In this document: in pieces, positions 1-11,204 of the stretch
Layout: each line of letters opens with the position of its first letter
Position numbering within the stretch: the first letter of the stretch is position 1
Origin: Adineta vaga
Lineage: Eukaryota > Rotifera
Reading direction: 5' to 3'
Assembly: GCA_021613535.1 (NCBI GenBank)
Contig: CP075492.1
Coordinates: 18,104,001 to 18,168,000 of the forward strand
DNA length: 64,000 bases
The notes under the pieces: generated by a model
The model's input: the letters and a program-made list of their open reading frames with translations, nothing else
What the model was told of the DNA's origin: nothing
Databases searched by the model: none
Program-made: the position numbers and the translations under genes

Positions 1-419
1 AAACTATCAGCAATGAATATAGTTTGATTATCGCGACTCACACAAAGACCTTGAGGACAATGAAGTTTATTCGTTGTAGAATCATGATCATTACCACCGA
101 CAATAGTAAGAGCGGTAGATTTCCATTTCGCATTGTGTGCAATATTGGGTATCACTACAAGACAAATTTATTTGATATGTTAAACAGTTTGACAGAGCTT
201 AACATGAATTTGAAATTCAATTAATGAAGACAGTCATATTGGAGAATACGATTGCTATACGTAGGTAAAATGGTGCGATTTACAAACTGTTTGAACAGAT
301 TTGTCTTTTTTTAAGTATTACTCTAATATGCTCTGGTAGTTAATCGAAAAGATTGAACTTATAATAAAAAACAATCACAACAGGTTCACTTATGGAAAGA
401 TATAACCTAATTTTCTCAC
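1..419. other. No gene recognised
   Basis: AT-rich sequence. The short open frames here lack recognisable motifs. It lies downstream of the minus-strand caspase-like gene and may contain its 3' untranslated region. Confidence 0.5.
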
Positions 420-1243
420 CTATCGAATATACAAATAATCAGACTTACTAATACTACTATTTGTATTTATCATCACTTTGTTGAAGTAGACTGGCTCATG
501 TTGCCGTATTCCATTTATAGTTAACGGCTCCTGCGTCTGATTGCTTTGTGTTAACACATCGTTCGTTATGAGTTGGAAAAGATCTCGAATATCGATATTT
601 TCTTTAGCGATATGTTTTAGCAATTTTTTACTAAACAAGTCATCACGAGATGTTTTATTAGCAGCACAAGATAACTGGATCAATGTTCCGTCAATTGGTT
701 GAATTTCATGTAGACCTCTACCTCCATATACACCTAAAGAAAAACAAACATTGTCTTACAAAGTCATTAACGATATTACTTACCACGTGATTCTAATGTG
801 CCGATTCGCCAATATGGTCTACAACAATCCAAAATACATACAGTTATGTGCGATGAAGGTTTCTCTACTAGACGATCGAATATTCTGTCAAAGTTACAGC
901 CGATGTCTTGAACATCTGTATCAGTGTATATTCTATCATCATAAATAGGTATTAAATAATTTTGGTTGTTGACTTGGTTGGCATGACCAGAATAGTAGAA
1001 CAAAACTAAGTCACCATCTTTGATGTTTTCAGCGAATCTTTTCACATTTTCAAATACTTCTTCGGTCGTACGCACATCAATGTATAGTGTAATCTTAAAA
1101 TCGATTCTTTTGAGAATAGTTGACAGCTCTATAGCATTGATGATAGACTGACTTAGTTGATTGTTTGGTCGACGGTAATTTCCATTACCAATAATCAATG
1201 CTAACTTTTGATAATTAGATGAACTCTTTGCAGAACTTTCCAT
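420..1243 (-). CDS. Caspase-like (C14 family) protein, two exons
   Basis: Predicted cysteine peptidase of the caspase/metacaspase fold. Exon 1 runs 1243-784 and exon 2 733-420, joined by a 50-nt GT-AG intron. The join is in phase (GGT spans it) and gives 257 residues. The first exon has the classic order of strands: ALIIGNGNY near residue 16, the histidine in YYSGHA (H87) and the cysteine in ILDCCR (C141). Exon 2 carries the C-terminal part (LIQLSCAANK...LTINGIRQHEPVYF). The ATG at 1243 was chosen because the open frame upstream turns hydrophobic and AT-rich with no family resemblance. Similar small caspase-like proteins are multicopy in bdelloids. Substrate and role are unknown. A second copy lies at 42081-42798. 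Confidence 0.8.
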
Positions 1244-1411
1244 AGTAAATCTATATCTGTAATAGTATATAAAACAATCTTTCGCAGGTTTTTGAATAAA
1301 AAAAGGAAGAAAACTAATTTGGTTTTGGAAAATGATGTTATGGGAGAATTTGCGAGAGATGTCGAGAACGACGCGAATGATGAATTTAATGAAGTTGATC
1401 GTTACCTTCAA

Positions 1412-2237
1412 ACAAAATAAATCATTAAAATAGTGGAATAAACACTCCCTAATATTTGCACGACTTGCTGTGGAGTTCCAGCAAATTCGGCTAGACAGAT
1501 TTTAGAAAAACCAAATGTTGTAGGTTTGTCGATGATAAGTGATATTGTTTTTGTTTATTTATTTACTCTATAATTTGAAACAGAGTGAATGAAATTGTAT
1601 AAAACATTGATATGAATCAGTGATTGATATCATTATCTGATTAGTTAATCTGGGTATTTCGCATATTTCAGTAAGTTACAAATATCTATTTTTCTACATT
1701 AAAAAGGCATACTTCATCGTTTCTAGTGACATTTTGGATTGATAAACGATCAGATGATTTCAAAAAATGATGTCTAAAAATTTTTTTTATCTTCTAAATG
1801 GAACAAAAACATACATTTAATCAGATTGTTTTCATAGATAGCTTAGAATATTTGTTCACAATGGAATGTAATAAAGTTTTTAATAAGCCACAAAGGTGAG
1901 AACATTTCAAGAAACTGTATACATTTGTAGAAAGAAAAAAATATTTCTTACAAAGAGATGATTATAAATTTGTGTTCGATTCAATCTGATTGTTTAGTCG
2001 TGAAAAGGCGCTCATGCCACAAGGCCATACGAGAGAAAGAAAAAACTATTTTCGTTTTGCTTTTTCTTTCGTGATGATCATGGAATTTTTTTCATTGTTT
2101 GTAGAGAAATAATGGATTCTGTTTTGTCAAATTTCTTTACAGTAACAGACAAACACAAGATTCGACTTTTTTTATGCCATTAGTTACTTATCGTACTAGA
2201 TATTTCAATCTATAAATGTCTTTTACTACAGATTTTC
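1412..2237. other. Intergenic, no gene recognised
   Basis: AT-rich DNA between the caspase-like gene and the ART-TPR gene. No long frame, RNA gene or clear repeat was seen. Confidence 0.5.
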
Positions 2238-2585
2238 TTAGACATTAAAAACTAATTGTTCATAGAGACACAATTCATTTAGAGAGTTACTCAATATTTC
2301 TCTATATTTTCTTCTAAAAATTAGTACATAAACTTTCAAACAATTTTCTTTATGAAACACTGCGAAGATGTAATCATCAGAACAACATGGAATTTCTAAT
2401 GTTTGAAATACAAAATATCCGAAATCTTTCTTCAAATATTTAGTAAGAAAAAAACAAACAAAAAACATAGCAGTGAAGAATGATCTTACATAAGTTTTGA
2501 ATAAGATACTTTTTAATTGCTTGATCTCACAATTCATTCTTTGTTTGGAACTTTCAACCTGAGGGTGTGAATACAAGAGACTCAC
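2238..2585 (-). CDS. Doubtful 115-residue open frame
   Basis: An open frame of 115 codons with a hydrophobic middle (SFFTAMFFVCFFLT) followed by basic residues. I recognise no family and it may be chance. Its start codon region overlaps a half-arm of the telomere-like repeat (CTGAGGGTGTGAAT near 2559). It lies just downstream of the ART-TPR gene on the same strand and could instead be that gene's 3' untranslated region. Confidence 0.2.
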   Translation of the reverse strand: MSLLYSHPQVESSKQRMNCEIKQLKSILFKTYVRSFFTAMFFVCFFLTKYLKKDFGYFVFQTLEIPCCSDDYIFAVFHKENCLKVYVLIFRRKYREILSNSLNELCLYEQLVFNV

Positions 2586-2638
2586 GTTCCGTTTAAAAAA
2601 GGTTAAGTTTTGTTAAAAATATTCTTCTCATAAGTTAA

Positions 2639-5335
2639 CTACGAAAACCAACATGAAATCGAAAATAGAAACATGAAGAAAAGAAATTTTAGACTATATA
2701 ATATATTGACCAACATCAATTGCATCCGACATTTTGAAATCATTTGCATTTGAATATCAAACTCAGTTACCAATGGATGATCTGAACTTAATGTTTGTTG
2801 ATAAATGTTATGGGATAATGTAAAATACTTTTCTGCATCAACAAACTTTGATCTTTTCATCAAATAGTAGAGACCAATGTTTTTATAACATAACGCGATG
2901 TTTGGATGATCGCTAGGTAAGACATTTGTCCATATGTTCAGGGCTTCTACATAAAAATTGTAGCACACACTATCATCATCATCATCACTATTCTTCCTAT
3001 AGTAAACCTGTCCTATGAGATTTAAACACTTTGCCACATCACTGTGTTGTCTGCTCTTATAAATACATTGATACATCTCCAGTGATTGGTTGAAATAATC
3101 AAGTGATAAATCAAAATTCAATAGATCACAATAAACTTCACCAAAATTTTTCAGTGTGTAAGCTAAGTCTACATGTTCAGTTAAATTAGCTTTTCTAATT
3201 AATTGTAACACAAACTCATAATGTTTTAATGCTTCTGCCAAATTTCCCTGCCGATAAAAACATTTGCCAATATTATTAATTCGCATTCCCATACTCCTAT
3301 AATTATCATCACATTTTAAAACCACTCTTGCCATATTTAAACTTTCGTTAAATAACTTCAAAGCCATTTTATACTCGCCTTTTTTATAATAACACTCACC
3401 CATATTATTGATTCGTACACTATGGGTCAAATGTTCTGTTGGTAAAATTTTCATATGTATTTCACCGCATTTCTCCATGAAATGTAAGGCCTGGTCATAA
3501 TTTCCTTTATGATGATATATCATACACATATTGTTATAGTAATATGAAAGATCATAATGATCTGCGACAGATATTTGTTGCAGAAATGGATACGCTTCTT
3601 CAGAATATTTTAAAGCTAAGTCGTCTTTGCTAAGACGATAGTATGCCAGTCCGATTCTAATTAGAACAAAGGCAACGTCTAACTTGCTATCTAGAAGTAT
3701 GTTCAACATTTCCAATGATTTAAAATAGTAACTGAGAGCAGTTGTATAGCACGCTCGACGATCATAGCTCATTCCCATGAAATATAATATTTTCCCGATT
3801 TTTGTATAGGCTGATGGATCAGTTTCTATGCAGAGATCGTACGCACTCTGTGAGTAGTTCATTGAATCTTCGTATTGACTTATTTCCAGACACGTTCGTC
3901 CTAATCCACGATAAATATCAATCTTAGTTTTTGTGTCATAGTTAAAAGTTAATAAGTCTTGGAAATATTGACGAGCTTTATCATAGTCTCCCTTGTCATG
4001 TATTAAATCACCGAATAAGACAGACACATGAATATTGCTATCATTCATTTCATTCCTTCGAAAATTCAGATAATCTTTAGCTATTTCTAATCCTTTGTTT
4101 GATGCAGTCATCTTACAAATCCAGCAGTTTTTGACTTCATCAAAGTCGACATTTAATATTTCAAATACAGCATCTAAATCGAATAAATATTCTTCTTCTT
4201 CTTGAAATTGACTTATATATGTAATATTAGCTGCAACAGTAGACGCGTGTAACATCGGATCATATTCAATTTCAAAAATAATTGATTGCAAATCGTAATT
4301 AGGCATAGTAGCAGAATTTGTCGTTGTAGCTACCGCTGTTCGAACTCCCGCATAAATTTCGGCTACTAATCGACACGTACTTGTAGAAAGAAAACCATTT
4401 GTAGATATCAGACCACCGATATTCTCTTGGAAGCGTAGAATTTCCTCTTTGGTTAGCTTAGTTCCGCGATAAAGTTTTAATGAATCACAAAGATCAATCA
4501 CATATCGATGATTATCAGCGAGTTGAGTACACAGATCAACTAGGTAGAAACGAAATGTGTAAAGTGATTGAACATCTTCACTTCTTAAAGTCTTATTCAC
4601 AATCTTATATATAAAAGTATCTTTTGTATACCATTCTATAGCATTGTCACCGGAGTATGTCTTTTCAAACGCATCGATATTACGTAGCTGTTGTGTATTA
4701 TCACGATAATATAGACGACATTTATTCAACATTTCCGTTTTAGCGTTGTTATCTCTATTAGGTATCTTCTGTAAAACTTCTTTCAGCAATTGATGCCATA
4801 TAAATGAACCAGTCTCTTTAGATAAATTACGTATTGACTTTTGACTTTGATTATATAAGTTAAATACAGTTGTTTGTTTTTCGACTAATTGTATAGTAGA
4901 CTGAATACTGTTTATTAAACTAACTTGTTCAGTAAAAATACCGACTAACTTTGAATATTCTTCGCCAATCAATGACTGCTCATATTTTAATTTATCTACA
5001 CAGAATATGAAAACACTGTCGAGTTGACGACATTTATATACCTTTGGTACTAGCAGATGTGCATCACTACCTGAGACTACTAGAAGTACGATTTCGGTTG
5101 TAATTGATTTAATATGCTCTTCACATTCTTGATAATCATTAAAAAACAAAACATAATCATTAATTCTGCGTAATTGATTTTTAGTCAATGCTATGTCTTC
5201 AAAATTTGACAGTATGTTTGCATCATACCAGATCAGTGTAATAATTTCTTTGTTACCATGAAATAAATTCTTGTCGTTGCTTCTAGGCTCTAGACGATCA
5301 CTATTGAAACGTTTTAAAACATCGTTGTTGGTCAT
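2639..5335 (-). CDS. ADP-ribosyltransferase with tetratricopeptide repeats (ART-TPR)
   Basis: An 898-residue intronless frame. Residues 30-160 form an N-terminal domain common in bdelloid proteins of this type (LIWYDAN...EIVLLVVSG...VFIFCVDK). Residues ~175-420 match the arginine-specific ADP-ribosyltransferase fold with the R-S-E pattern: LYRG (R290), FLSTST (317-319) and an acidic EEEEY stretch (379-382) before LFDLDAVFEI. Residues ~430-870 hold about ten 42-residue TPR/kinesin-light-chain-type repeats (for example ALHFMEKCGEIHMKILP, MALKLFNESLNMARVVL). The enzyme would transfer ADP-ribose from NAD+ to protein targets, with the TPRs choosing partners. The last ~30 residues are hydrophobic (FLFFMFLFSISCWF) and may be a tail anchor or an unspliced 3' end. 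ATG at 5335 directly follows in-frame non-coding sequence. Confidence 0.85.
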   Translation of the reverse strand: MTNNDVLKRFNSDRLEPRSNDKNLFHGNKEIITLIWYDANILSNFEDIALTKNQLRRINDYVLFFNDYQECEEHIKSITTEIVLLVVSGSDAHLLVPKVYKCRQLDSVFIFCVDKLKYEQSLIGEEYSKLVGIFTEQVSLINSIQSTIQLVEKQTTVFNLYNQSQKSIRNLSKETGSFIWHQLLKEVLQKIPNRDNNAKTEMLNKCRLYYRDNTQQLRNIDAFEKTYSGDNAIEWYTKDTFIYKIVNKTLRSEDVQSLYTFRFYLVDLCTQLADNHRYVIDLCDSLKLYRGTKLTKEEILRFQENIGGLISTNGFLSTSTCRLVAEIYAGVRTAVATTTNSATMPNYDLQSIIFEIEYDPMLHASTVAANITYISQFQEEEEYLFDLDAVFEILNVDFDEVKNCWICKMTASNKGLEIAKDYLNFRRNEMNDSNIHVSVLFGDLIHDKGDYDKARQYFQDLLTFNYDTKTKIDIYRGLGRTCLEISQYEDSMNYSQSAYDLCIETDPSAYTKIGKILYFMGMSYDRRACYTTALSYYFKSLEMLNILLDSKLDVAFVLIRIGLAYYRLSKDDLALKYSEEAYPFLQQISVADHYDLSYYYNNMCMIYHHKGNYDQALHFMEKCGEIHMKILPTEHLTHSVRINNMGECYYKKGEYKMALKLFNESLNMARVVLKCDDNYRSMGMRINNIGKCFYRQGNLAEALKHYEFVLQLIRKANLTEHVDLAYTLKNFGEVYCDLLNFDLSLDYFNQSLEMYQCIYKSRQHSDVAKCLNLIGQVYYRKNSDDDDDSVCYNFYVEALNIWTNVLPSDHPNIALCYKNIGLYYLMKRSKFVDAEKYFTLSHNIYQQTLSSDHPLVTEFDIQMQMISKCRMQLMLVNILYSLKFLFFMFLFSISCWFS

Positions 5336-5528
5336 TATGTGTTAGTCAGAACTGTTTTCTTTCTATTTTTTGTATTTCTCCTTTCTGGTAATAGAATCAA
5401 GCAAAATCGCTTTTTTTTGCTGGCATTCTCCAACTTACAGTAGGAAGAACGAAAGAAACAGTCATTACTCATACTGGTATTTTCTTTATTAAAAAAAAGC
5501 ACCGAAAAAAAGCCTGCGAGTATAAACG

Positions 5529-5587
5529 AGAGTGTGGGTGTGGATGAAGAGAAGTGTATTAGCCACACCCAACCACACCCTCAAGAT
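5529..5587. repeat. Telomere-like foldback repeat 1
   Basis: Inverted arms: GAGTGTGGGTGTGG on the left and CCACACCCTCAAG on the right, separated by ~25 bp. Arm sequence resembles TGTGGG telomere units and the ends match the CTTGAGGG terminus seen at other sites. Confidence 0.7.
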
Positions 5588-5859
5588 AGTTTGATTATTT
5601 TTACGAAATAAATTTTATAGTTAATAAAAGAAGAGACTATCAATGATAATATATTAAATGAATTTATTAAAATATTTTGATAATTTAAACATAAATATGT
5701 GAAATTCTTTAGTATAAGAGAAGATTATATGATGAATAAATATTTAAAAATCGCAAAAATTTATTCAAATACTTTTATCAGATTTTTAAAAAAAAACTTC
5801 GATTTAATAAAATTATTAACGATTACATATTAAATTAATATTTTGATCAATGGAAAGAA

Positions 5860-5921
5860 GGGTGTGGGTGTGGGTGTTCGATAGATTTAATACTAACACA
5901 CCTACCCTCACCCACACCCGG
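5860..5921. repeat. Telomere-like foldback repeat 2
   Basis: GGGTGTGGGTGTGGGTG on the left faces ACCCTCACCCACACCC on the right across a short AT-rich loop. It sits just beyond the 3' end of the hAT relic. Confidence 0.7.
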
Positions 5922-5957
5922 ATTTCGTTGCTCTTAAACCATTAATAGACATTTCAT

Positions 5958-6783
5958 TTAATGATTATTTTCAGAAAAACCTCTTGCCACATCACTGTTA
6001 CGATGATATGAAGATAATAAGCCTTTCACGAGCTTAGTTAATACAACAAATTGTGGATTACAAATATATGTATTAATATACAATACTTCATACCAATATT
6101 TATCAATAGAAACAATATTCAACGACATTGTCCGAAGAAAATTAACTTTTCTTAAACCATTTTTTTGGAATATTAGCCATTTGATAAATACATAATACTT
6201 GTTCAAGAAGATTCGTCTTTTCTAAATGAAAGTTGAAGACATTGGAGATGTCGTAAAAAACCATTTCTGAGTGGTAATGATTTAATCAATTATTTCTGAA
6301 ATATTGTAATAGTGTCATTTAATTATTTTGAAATCATTACTTACTGTTATAGTACAATATACTTGACGAATATCTTGAAAAAATGTTGTTTTTTCACTAA
6401 CAGATAAATCTTTAAGATATGTTCGAGTTATTTCACCAATATCGATATTTATATATGTTTTTTGGTTATTTTGAAGTTCGAAAGAAAACGTCATCAAATC
6501 ACAAACTTCTTTATCTTTTAAATACTGTTTGATCGAGGAAAACAATGAAATGAAATTTAGCAAGAGTCGAGTTATCAGTTATAAAGTTTTTAATTCGAAC
6601 ATATTTATCATTAAGTTCAATTTTTTTTGTCGGTCATTGGAAAACATGTAAGAAAATATTGTTTAATAATATTCCATTGATTGACGACACGTTCTATTAC
6701 AGGTCCTACTTCAATCCATTGAGTTAAAACAAAACGAGAATAAGTTTCATTAATAGTATTTGCCGCTGACATAAAATCTTGAG
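5958..6783 (-). pseudogene. Decayed hAT-like transposase, C-terminal part
   Basis: Three discontinuous minus-strand pieces read as one protein end. 6783-6565 gives TQWIEVGPVIERVVNQWNII and onward, broken by an A8 run near 6625 that shifts the frame. 6563-6315 gives SIKQYLKDKEVCDLMTFSFE and FFQDIRQVYCTIT. 6206-5958 gives SIDKYWYEV and LVKGLLSSYHRNSDVARGFS, which resembles the hAT dimerisation segment (usually LSLSHG-ADVERGFS). Several frame changes show it is dead. The 5' side is cut off at the telomere-like foldback at 6777. The family call rests on motif memory, not on a search. Confidence 0.55.
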
Positions 6784-6845
6784 GGTGTGGGTGTGAATGA
6801 GAAAATAACTCTTACAAGCAACCTCACCCACATCTACACCCTCTA
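6777..6845. repeat. Telomere-like foldback repeat 3
   Basis: TCTTGAGGGTGTGGGTGTG at the left and CACCCACATCTACACCCTC at the right, ~25-bp loop. This is one of the clearest examples of the family. It forms the boundary of the hAT relic. Confidence 0.75.
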
Positions 6846-8200
6846 TTTTCTTAATACTTCTCTCACATCGTTTGGTCTAGCTTTGACTTTTGTTAACTAT
6901 TATCTTTCATGTATTCTTTTTCTTCCATATTTTGTTTTTTTCTCTCTCCTTCTCATTCTCGATGTGGGGTGCCACCCTCTACGTCGGACGATTAGGTGTA
7001 AGCGAACAGGAACGATATTTTTCTTCGTTTTATCGATCATAGATGAAGTATTTGGTATTGTCGCTTTCTTTCTTCTCTCGGTTATCTCTCTTCATTATTT
7101 TGAGACTAGGTTATATCCAACTTAGAAAAAAAGAATAATATCATCCTTTTTCTTGCAAGTATTTGAAGCAGCGCGAGTGAGAACAACACCACGGATCATG
7201 GGTTAATTCCTCTATCTTCTCGGATAAGTTCTTGAGCTTTCTTTTAAATAAAGATGACTTTTATTATTCTTGGCAAAAGAAAAACACCTTTGTCTACCAT
7301 CGATAAGACTGCAACACGAATATCCTTCCTTACTTTCGGTAACGTGTATTTTGGAAATACAGATTAATTAGAATCTTGGTGTTTAGTAAGTTACACGTGT
7401 AATTGAATCAAGCAGAAAATATGGGCGGAATTAGATGCTCCAAATGTGGTGCTCGATAGTCAGCAGCATGGCTGCGGTAACACGTTTACTTTCTGATGGC
7501 GTGAAGTGGGCTGTAAAAACTGTTCGAGAGTTCGGGCATGCAGTGGCTGCGAGTGGATCAAGTAAGACTAGTTCGTTTAATTGCACGACGTACAGGAAAA
7601 TAATTATAATAATTCTCGCTTAGACAGTGGAGTCCTCGCTAAACAATACAACGCCCAAGAATATAAGTGCGTCAATGGGTATTCTGGTCGTTGGGTGAAT
7701 GATGATTAGAGGTTGTCAGAACGGACCAAAGTTAGAACTTCATAATACCGCTTCTAAAACTATCAATCAATCTTTCTTCGTCGTTTCTTTCATATAAACA
7801 TGATTCTATCATCTTCTCTGTCATTATATCGTGTCTTCCTCAGCTCTTTTTCCTTCATTCAATAATAACATGTGGAAGCACAAATTAATTTTGAGACGCG
7901 GGATTCTTACAGAAGCTTTGACATTGTGTATACTATAGGCTTTTTCTTAGCAGAAGAAAAAAATAACCTCGTACCAAATACGCATGTTCAAATTACGATG
8001 AAGACTTGTCTATTTCTAATTCTTTGAATCTATAGTACTCTAAGGTCACGTTAATATACTTGAATGAAAATCAGAAGCATTTGATTCTCGAGATTCTATT
8101 TTTCGTTTGTCTGTCAAAAAAGACTCGTTTTGAAAGAGTCCTTAAACAAATTCATTGTACTTCGTATTCTTTTGTTCGACGAAGACAAACTGACGCAAAG
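6846..8200. other. Intergenic, no convincing gene
   Basis: Short open frames only. The piece around 7420-7620 is more GC-rich than its surroundings and opens with MGGIRCSKCGAR followed by a stop, so it could be a gene relic, but no family is recognisable. Confidence 0.4.
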
Positions 8201-8880
8201 GGTGGGTGTGGACGTGGATGAAGAAAGAAAAGACACCCATACCTAGCGTAGGAGCACCACAAGGTTCAGTGCTTTCAGGAACCTTGTTTAGACTGCACAT
8301 TCATTTTTTACCTAAATTTCTCTTTCAATTTTGCTCTCATTTATTTGCGGATGACCTTGCTCTGCTTCTCAAAGGTTCATTAGAAAAAAAGTTATTACAA
8401 AATATAATAGAATTATAGGAACAAGCAAAAATAGCAATGAAAATACTTTCATCTTTTTCAAAGAATTATCTATTACCGGTGAATGTAAAAAAAACCGAAA
8501 GCTATGCTGATTTATAGCGCGGTAGCTCCTATAGTCAACCAGAAATATATTTTCAGAATAATCCAATAGAATTTGTATCATATTTCAAATATCTTGGTAT
8601 AGAAATTAGAACTAAACTAGGATGGGGAAAATATATTCAATCAAGAACAATAAAAATTAGAAATATCTATAATGAATTGAGAATAATCGATAAACAAATA
8701 CCTCTGAAATTGATCAATATTCGTAAGAAAATTTTTTATGCCTTTGCACTCCCACATTTTTTATGTTTGTTCGTAACTTGGTTCTATTTTACAGACTATC
8801 AACAAAGAGAAATAGAGCATCTATACGTATCAGAACTTCGCATCATGGATGGGTGTGTTAGTATTACATCTATCTAACAC
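8201..8880 (+). pseudogene. Non-LTR reverse-transcriptase relic between telomere-like tracts
   Basis: From 8240 the + strand reads the reverse-transcriptase core: VGAPQGSVLSGTLF, then LFADDLALL with the catalytic FADD, then YFKYLGIEI and the thumb-like region ending ELRIMDG. Stops near 8416 and 8516 and the absence of endonuclease and 5' sequence show a dead fragment. The left edge is a telomere-like tract (GGGTGGGTGTGGACGTGGATG, 8201-8221). The right edge, 8849-8894, is a small inverted pair (GGGTGTGTTAG / CTAACACCCAC). The motif order fits a LINE-type RNA-directed DNA polymerase. The clade cannot be named from this piece. Confidence 0.7.
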
Positions 8881-8885
8881 CCACA

Positions 8886-9281
8886 TTGTCAAGATGAATT
8901 TCGTATCTTTCTTCAAAGGGGGTCTTCTATTACGAGGGGGGGGGATTTATTACTTGTGTGTCTTCTAGAACTATGTTTGACTGGGCTAACAAATGAAGAA
9001 TCATTAAGTGTTAATATAATTATTTTTCTTTTCTCTCGGGCTAAAAACCATCATTGATGACATCGAGTTGTTTATTGCGAACTATATATCCAGCGTGAAG
9101 AAAGTCGTAGATAAAAAGAGAAAATATAGCACGTTCGTCATACCTGTATTTTTTTAGTCAATATAGTGAATGTGATATTATTATTTGAGCAAATTTGACA
9201 CAGAGGGAAATATCACAAAGCAGAAAAAGACGTCATTGAACACTGTTCAAGGTGCTGTTATATTTCGTAGTTTTTTGGAAG
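8886..9281. other. Intergenic / upstream region of the receptor gene
   Basis: Contains a short G run (8934-8944) and AT-rich sequence. It presumably holds the promoter of the receptor gene that starts at 9282, but no motif can be assigned. Confidence 0.4.
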
Positions 9282-10632
9282 ATGTTGACAACATTAAAAT
9301 ATATTTCAATCGTTCTTTTATTTACAATTGCTAATGGATCATTTCGTTTGTACAATACCAATGTATCGAATAGTCATGACTACGCACATTGCTTATATTC
9401 ATTTAAATTGAACTGTATCTTAAATGAATGGCAATTAGTTCCTTACTGTCTTAGACATAACGTGTCAAGTATTGATGTTAACACTGAACAATGTTATGGA
9501 AATACAAACTACACATTTAAACAGTTGAAATTTCGAAATATCGACAGTCATGATCTGTACAAATGGAGTGCACCCATCGACATAATCAATCATTATCAAA
9601 AATACTTAGATAATAATGATTATTTTTTAGGAGGTTATCACTATTGTAACTGTTCAGGTAAGAGAATATTGCGCATTTCTTCTTCTACTCATATTGAAAT
9701 GAATGTTTCTAGCTGACTGGTTTGGTGATCGATGCCAATATTCGTTTGTGGATTCCGATGGGATAGAGACGTTTAATGAAATAGTCAGATCCCAAAACTT
9801 GGCAAAATCAAACTTGGTATACGCGTACAAGATTGTCCATGATCCATCTATGCTGACATGCTATGAAGGACTCCGATGTCATTCAACAATTTGTCTCGAT
9901 TGGCGACAGATTTGTGACGGTAGTTTTAATTGCGAGCAAGGCGAAGATGAGCCTGAAGAATGTTTTCTACTTGAAACGAATGAATGTGAGAAGGACGAAC
10001 ATCGCTGTCGATATGGTATGTGTATTCCAAAAACGTTTCTTACCGATTTCAGCTTTGATTGTTCCGATCTAAGTGATGAAACTGAAACTTATACAAATGG
10101 CTTGAATAATGACTGGACTTGCTTCCGTAATTCAGAACTTACATGCGACTTTCTTTTATGTAATACCGGATTTTTTTCATGTGGTGATGGACAATGTGTG
10201 GATCAGTCTTCTTATGACTGGGCATTATCGTGTAACAACGGTCGTGACATATTTCTTCGTCGAAGTCTTCTACTTTCTGCTCCGTCGAACGATATCAACA
10301 GTTCGAAGAATATTAGCTTTGAGTGTTGGTATTTAATGCTATGCATCTCTGGTATTAAGAACGTACAACTCTTTGAATACGATTATGCGAGATGTATATG
10401 TACGGAGGAGTCTAGATCCGAGAGGCAATGTGTAGAGTCTTTCAAAAATTATTGTCCAGTATCGTTTGTATATCAAACTAAATATAATTTTCTCTATCCG
10501 TTCGTTCGATTTCTCTATCACGACACGCCGAATATTTCTTCTGAATGGTGGTTGCCAACTCATTTTTGTTACAATAAAAGTCATTGTTCTACTATTCCTT
10601 TTGTTAGTTTGTCGTTGATCGACGGTTTAGTA
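9282..10632 (+). CDS. 5' part of an LDLR-A/EGF/7TM receptor gene, interrupted by the 16-kb element
   Basis: Exon 1 is 9282-9657 and exon 2 starts at 9713; the 55-nt intron is phase 1. The product begins with a signal peptide (MLTTLKYISIVLLFTIANGS) and continues with FRLYNTN, mirroring FRLYHSK in the paralogue at 56363-61282. LDL-receptor class A cysteine modules follow (CLDWRQICDGSFNC...GEDEPEEC, CRYGMCIPKTF...DCSDLSDE, CGDGQCVD). The coding frame reaches LIDGLV at 10632, exactly a codon boundary, where element sequence begins. Reading on adds only element-encoded residues, with a stop near 10747. The remainder of the gene is at 26751-30284. The two parts together would be about 1609 residues, against 1639 in the paralogue. 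The ligand is unknown. Confidence 0.85.
10625..10632. other. Left target-site duplication GTTTAGTA
   Basis: Identical to 26743-26750. The bases on either side of the two copies differ, so the direct repeat is exactly 8 bp. It falls in the receptor codons for Gly-Leu-Val. Confidence 0.85.
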
Positions 10633-10663
10633 CAGAGATGCGCAAATACAAATACAACTTGTA
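10633..10663 (+). repeat. Left terminal inverted repeat of the element
   Basis: Pairs with 26712-26742. The core from 10639 (TGCGCAAATACAAATACAAC...) is an exact 25-base inverted match. The outermost six bases match imperfectly (CAGAGA versus GAGGGC). Confidence 0.85.
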
Positions 10664-10829
10664 TTCTACCTTTTCTATATATATATTATTTTCAAGTATA
10701 TATTCTTTTCAAACCATATATATTTACCTCAAAAGATGCTTCCTTATAACTGCGTCCTCACAGGTTTACCCATTTTTCGTTCAGTATACTACAACTATTA
10801 TTCATGTACTGGCCCTACCTTATGCTGTG

Positions 10830-11044
10830 AAGCTAGAATCGGTTGTCATGTATTGTCATGTATCGACCCTACTTTCCCCTTTTCAGCTAGAATCGGTTGT
10901 CTTGTATTGTCATGTATTGACCCTACTTTCCCCTTTTCAGCTAGAATCGGTTACCTTGTATTCTCATGTATTGTCATGTATTGACCCTACTTTCCCCTTT
11001 TCAGCTAGAATCGGTTGTCATGTATTGTCATGTATTGTCATGCA
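10830..11044 (+). repeat. Left subterminal minisatellite
   Basis: About four copies of a 54-bp or longer unit containing AGCTAGAATCGGTTGTC and CCCTACTTTCCCCTTTTC, spaced by a variable number of the 10-mer TGTATTGTCA. The same unit occurs in inverse orientation at 26147-26684. Open frames across it are repeat artefacts. Subterminal repeats of this kind often serve as transposase-binding sites in DNA transposons; that role is inferred here. Confidence 0.85.
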
Positions 11045-11204
11045 CTCACTTTATACAGACCTAATATCTAGTATCGGCTAATTTGCTGTGATATGTCTCT
11101 TTATCAACCAAGCAGCAATGACAAAAATTCATGAGGTGCACTTTTTAGTTCTTGTTAAGTATCTAGTTCTACCTTTTCTCATTATTCCAATTTTCCCTCA
11201 CAGG

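Noticed and set aside
7420-7623. Small gene beginning MGGIRCSKCGAR
   Set aside because: The frame stops after 12 codons, other frames give no recognisable protein and no splice solution was found.
10638-11081. Plus-strand frames across the left subterminal repeat
   Set aside because: Same minisatellite in direct orientation; no conserved protein and no match to the receptor paralogue.
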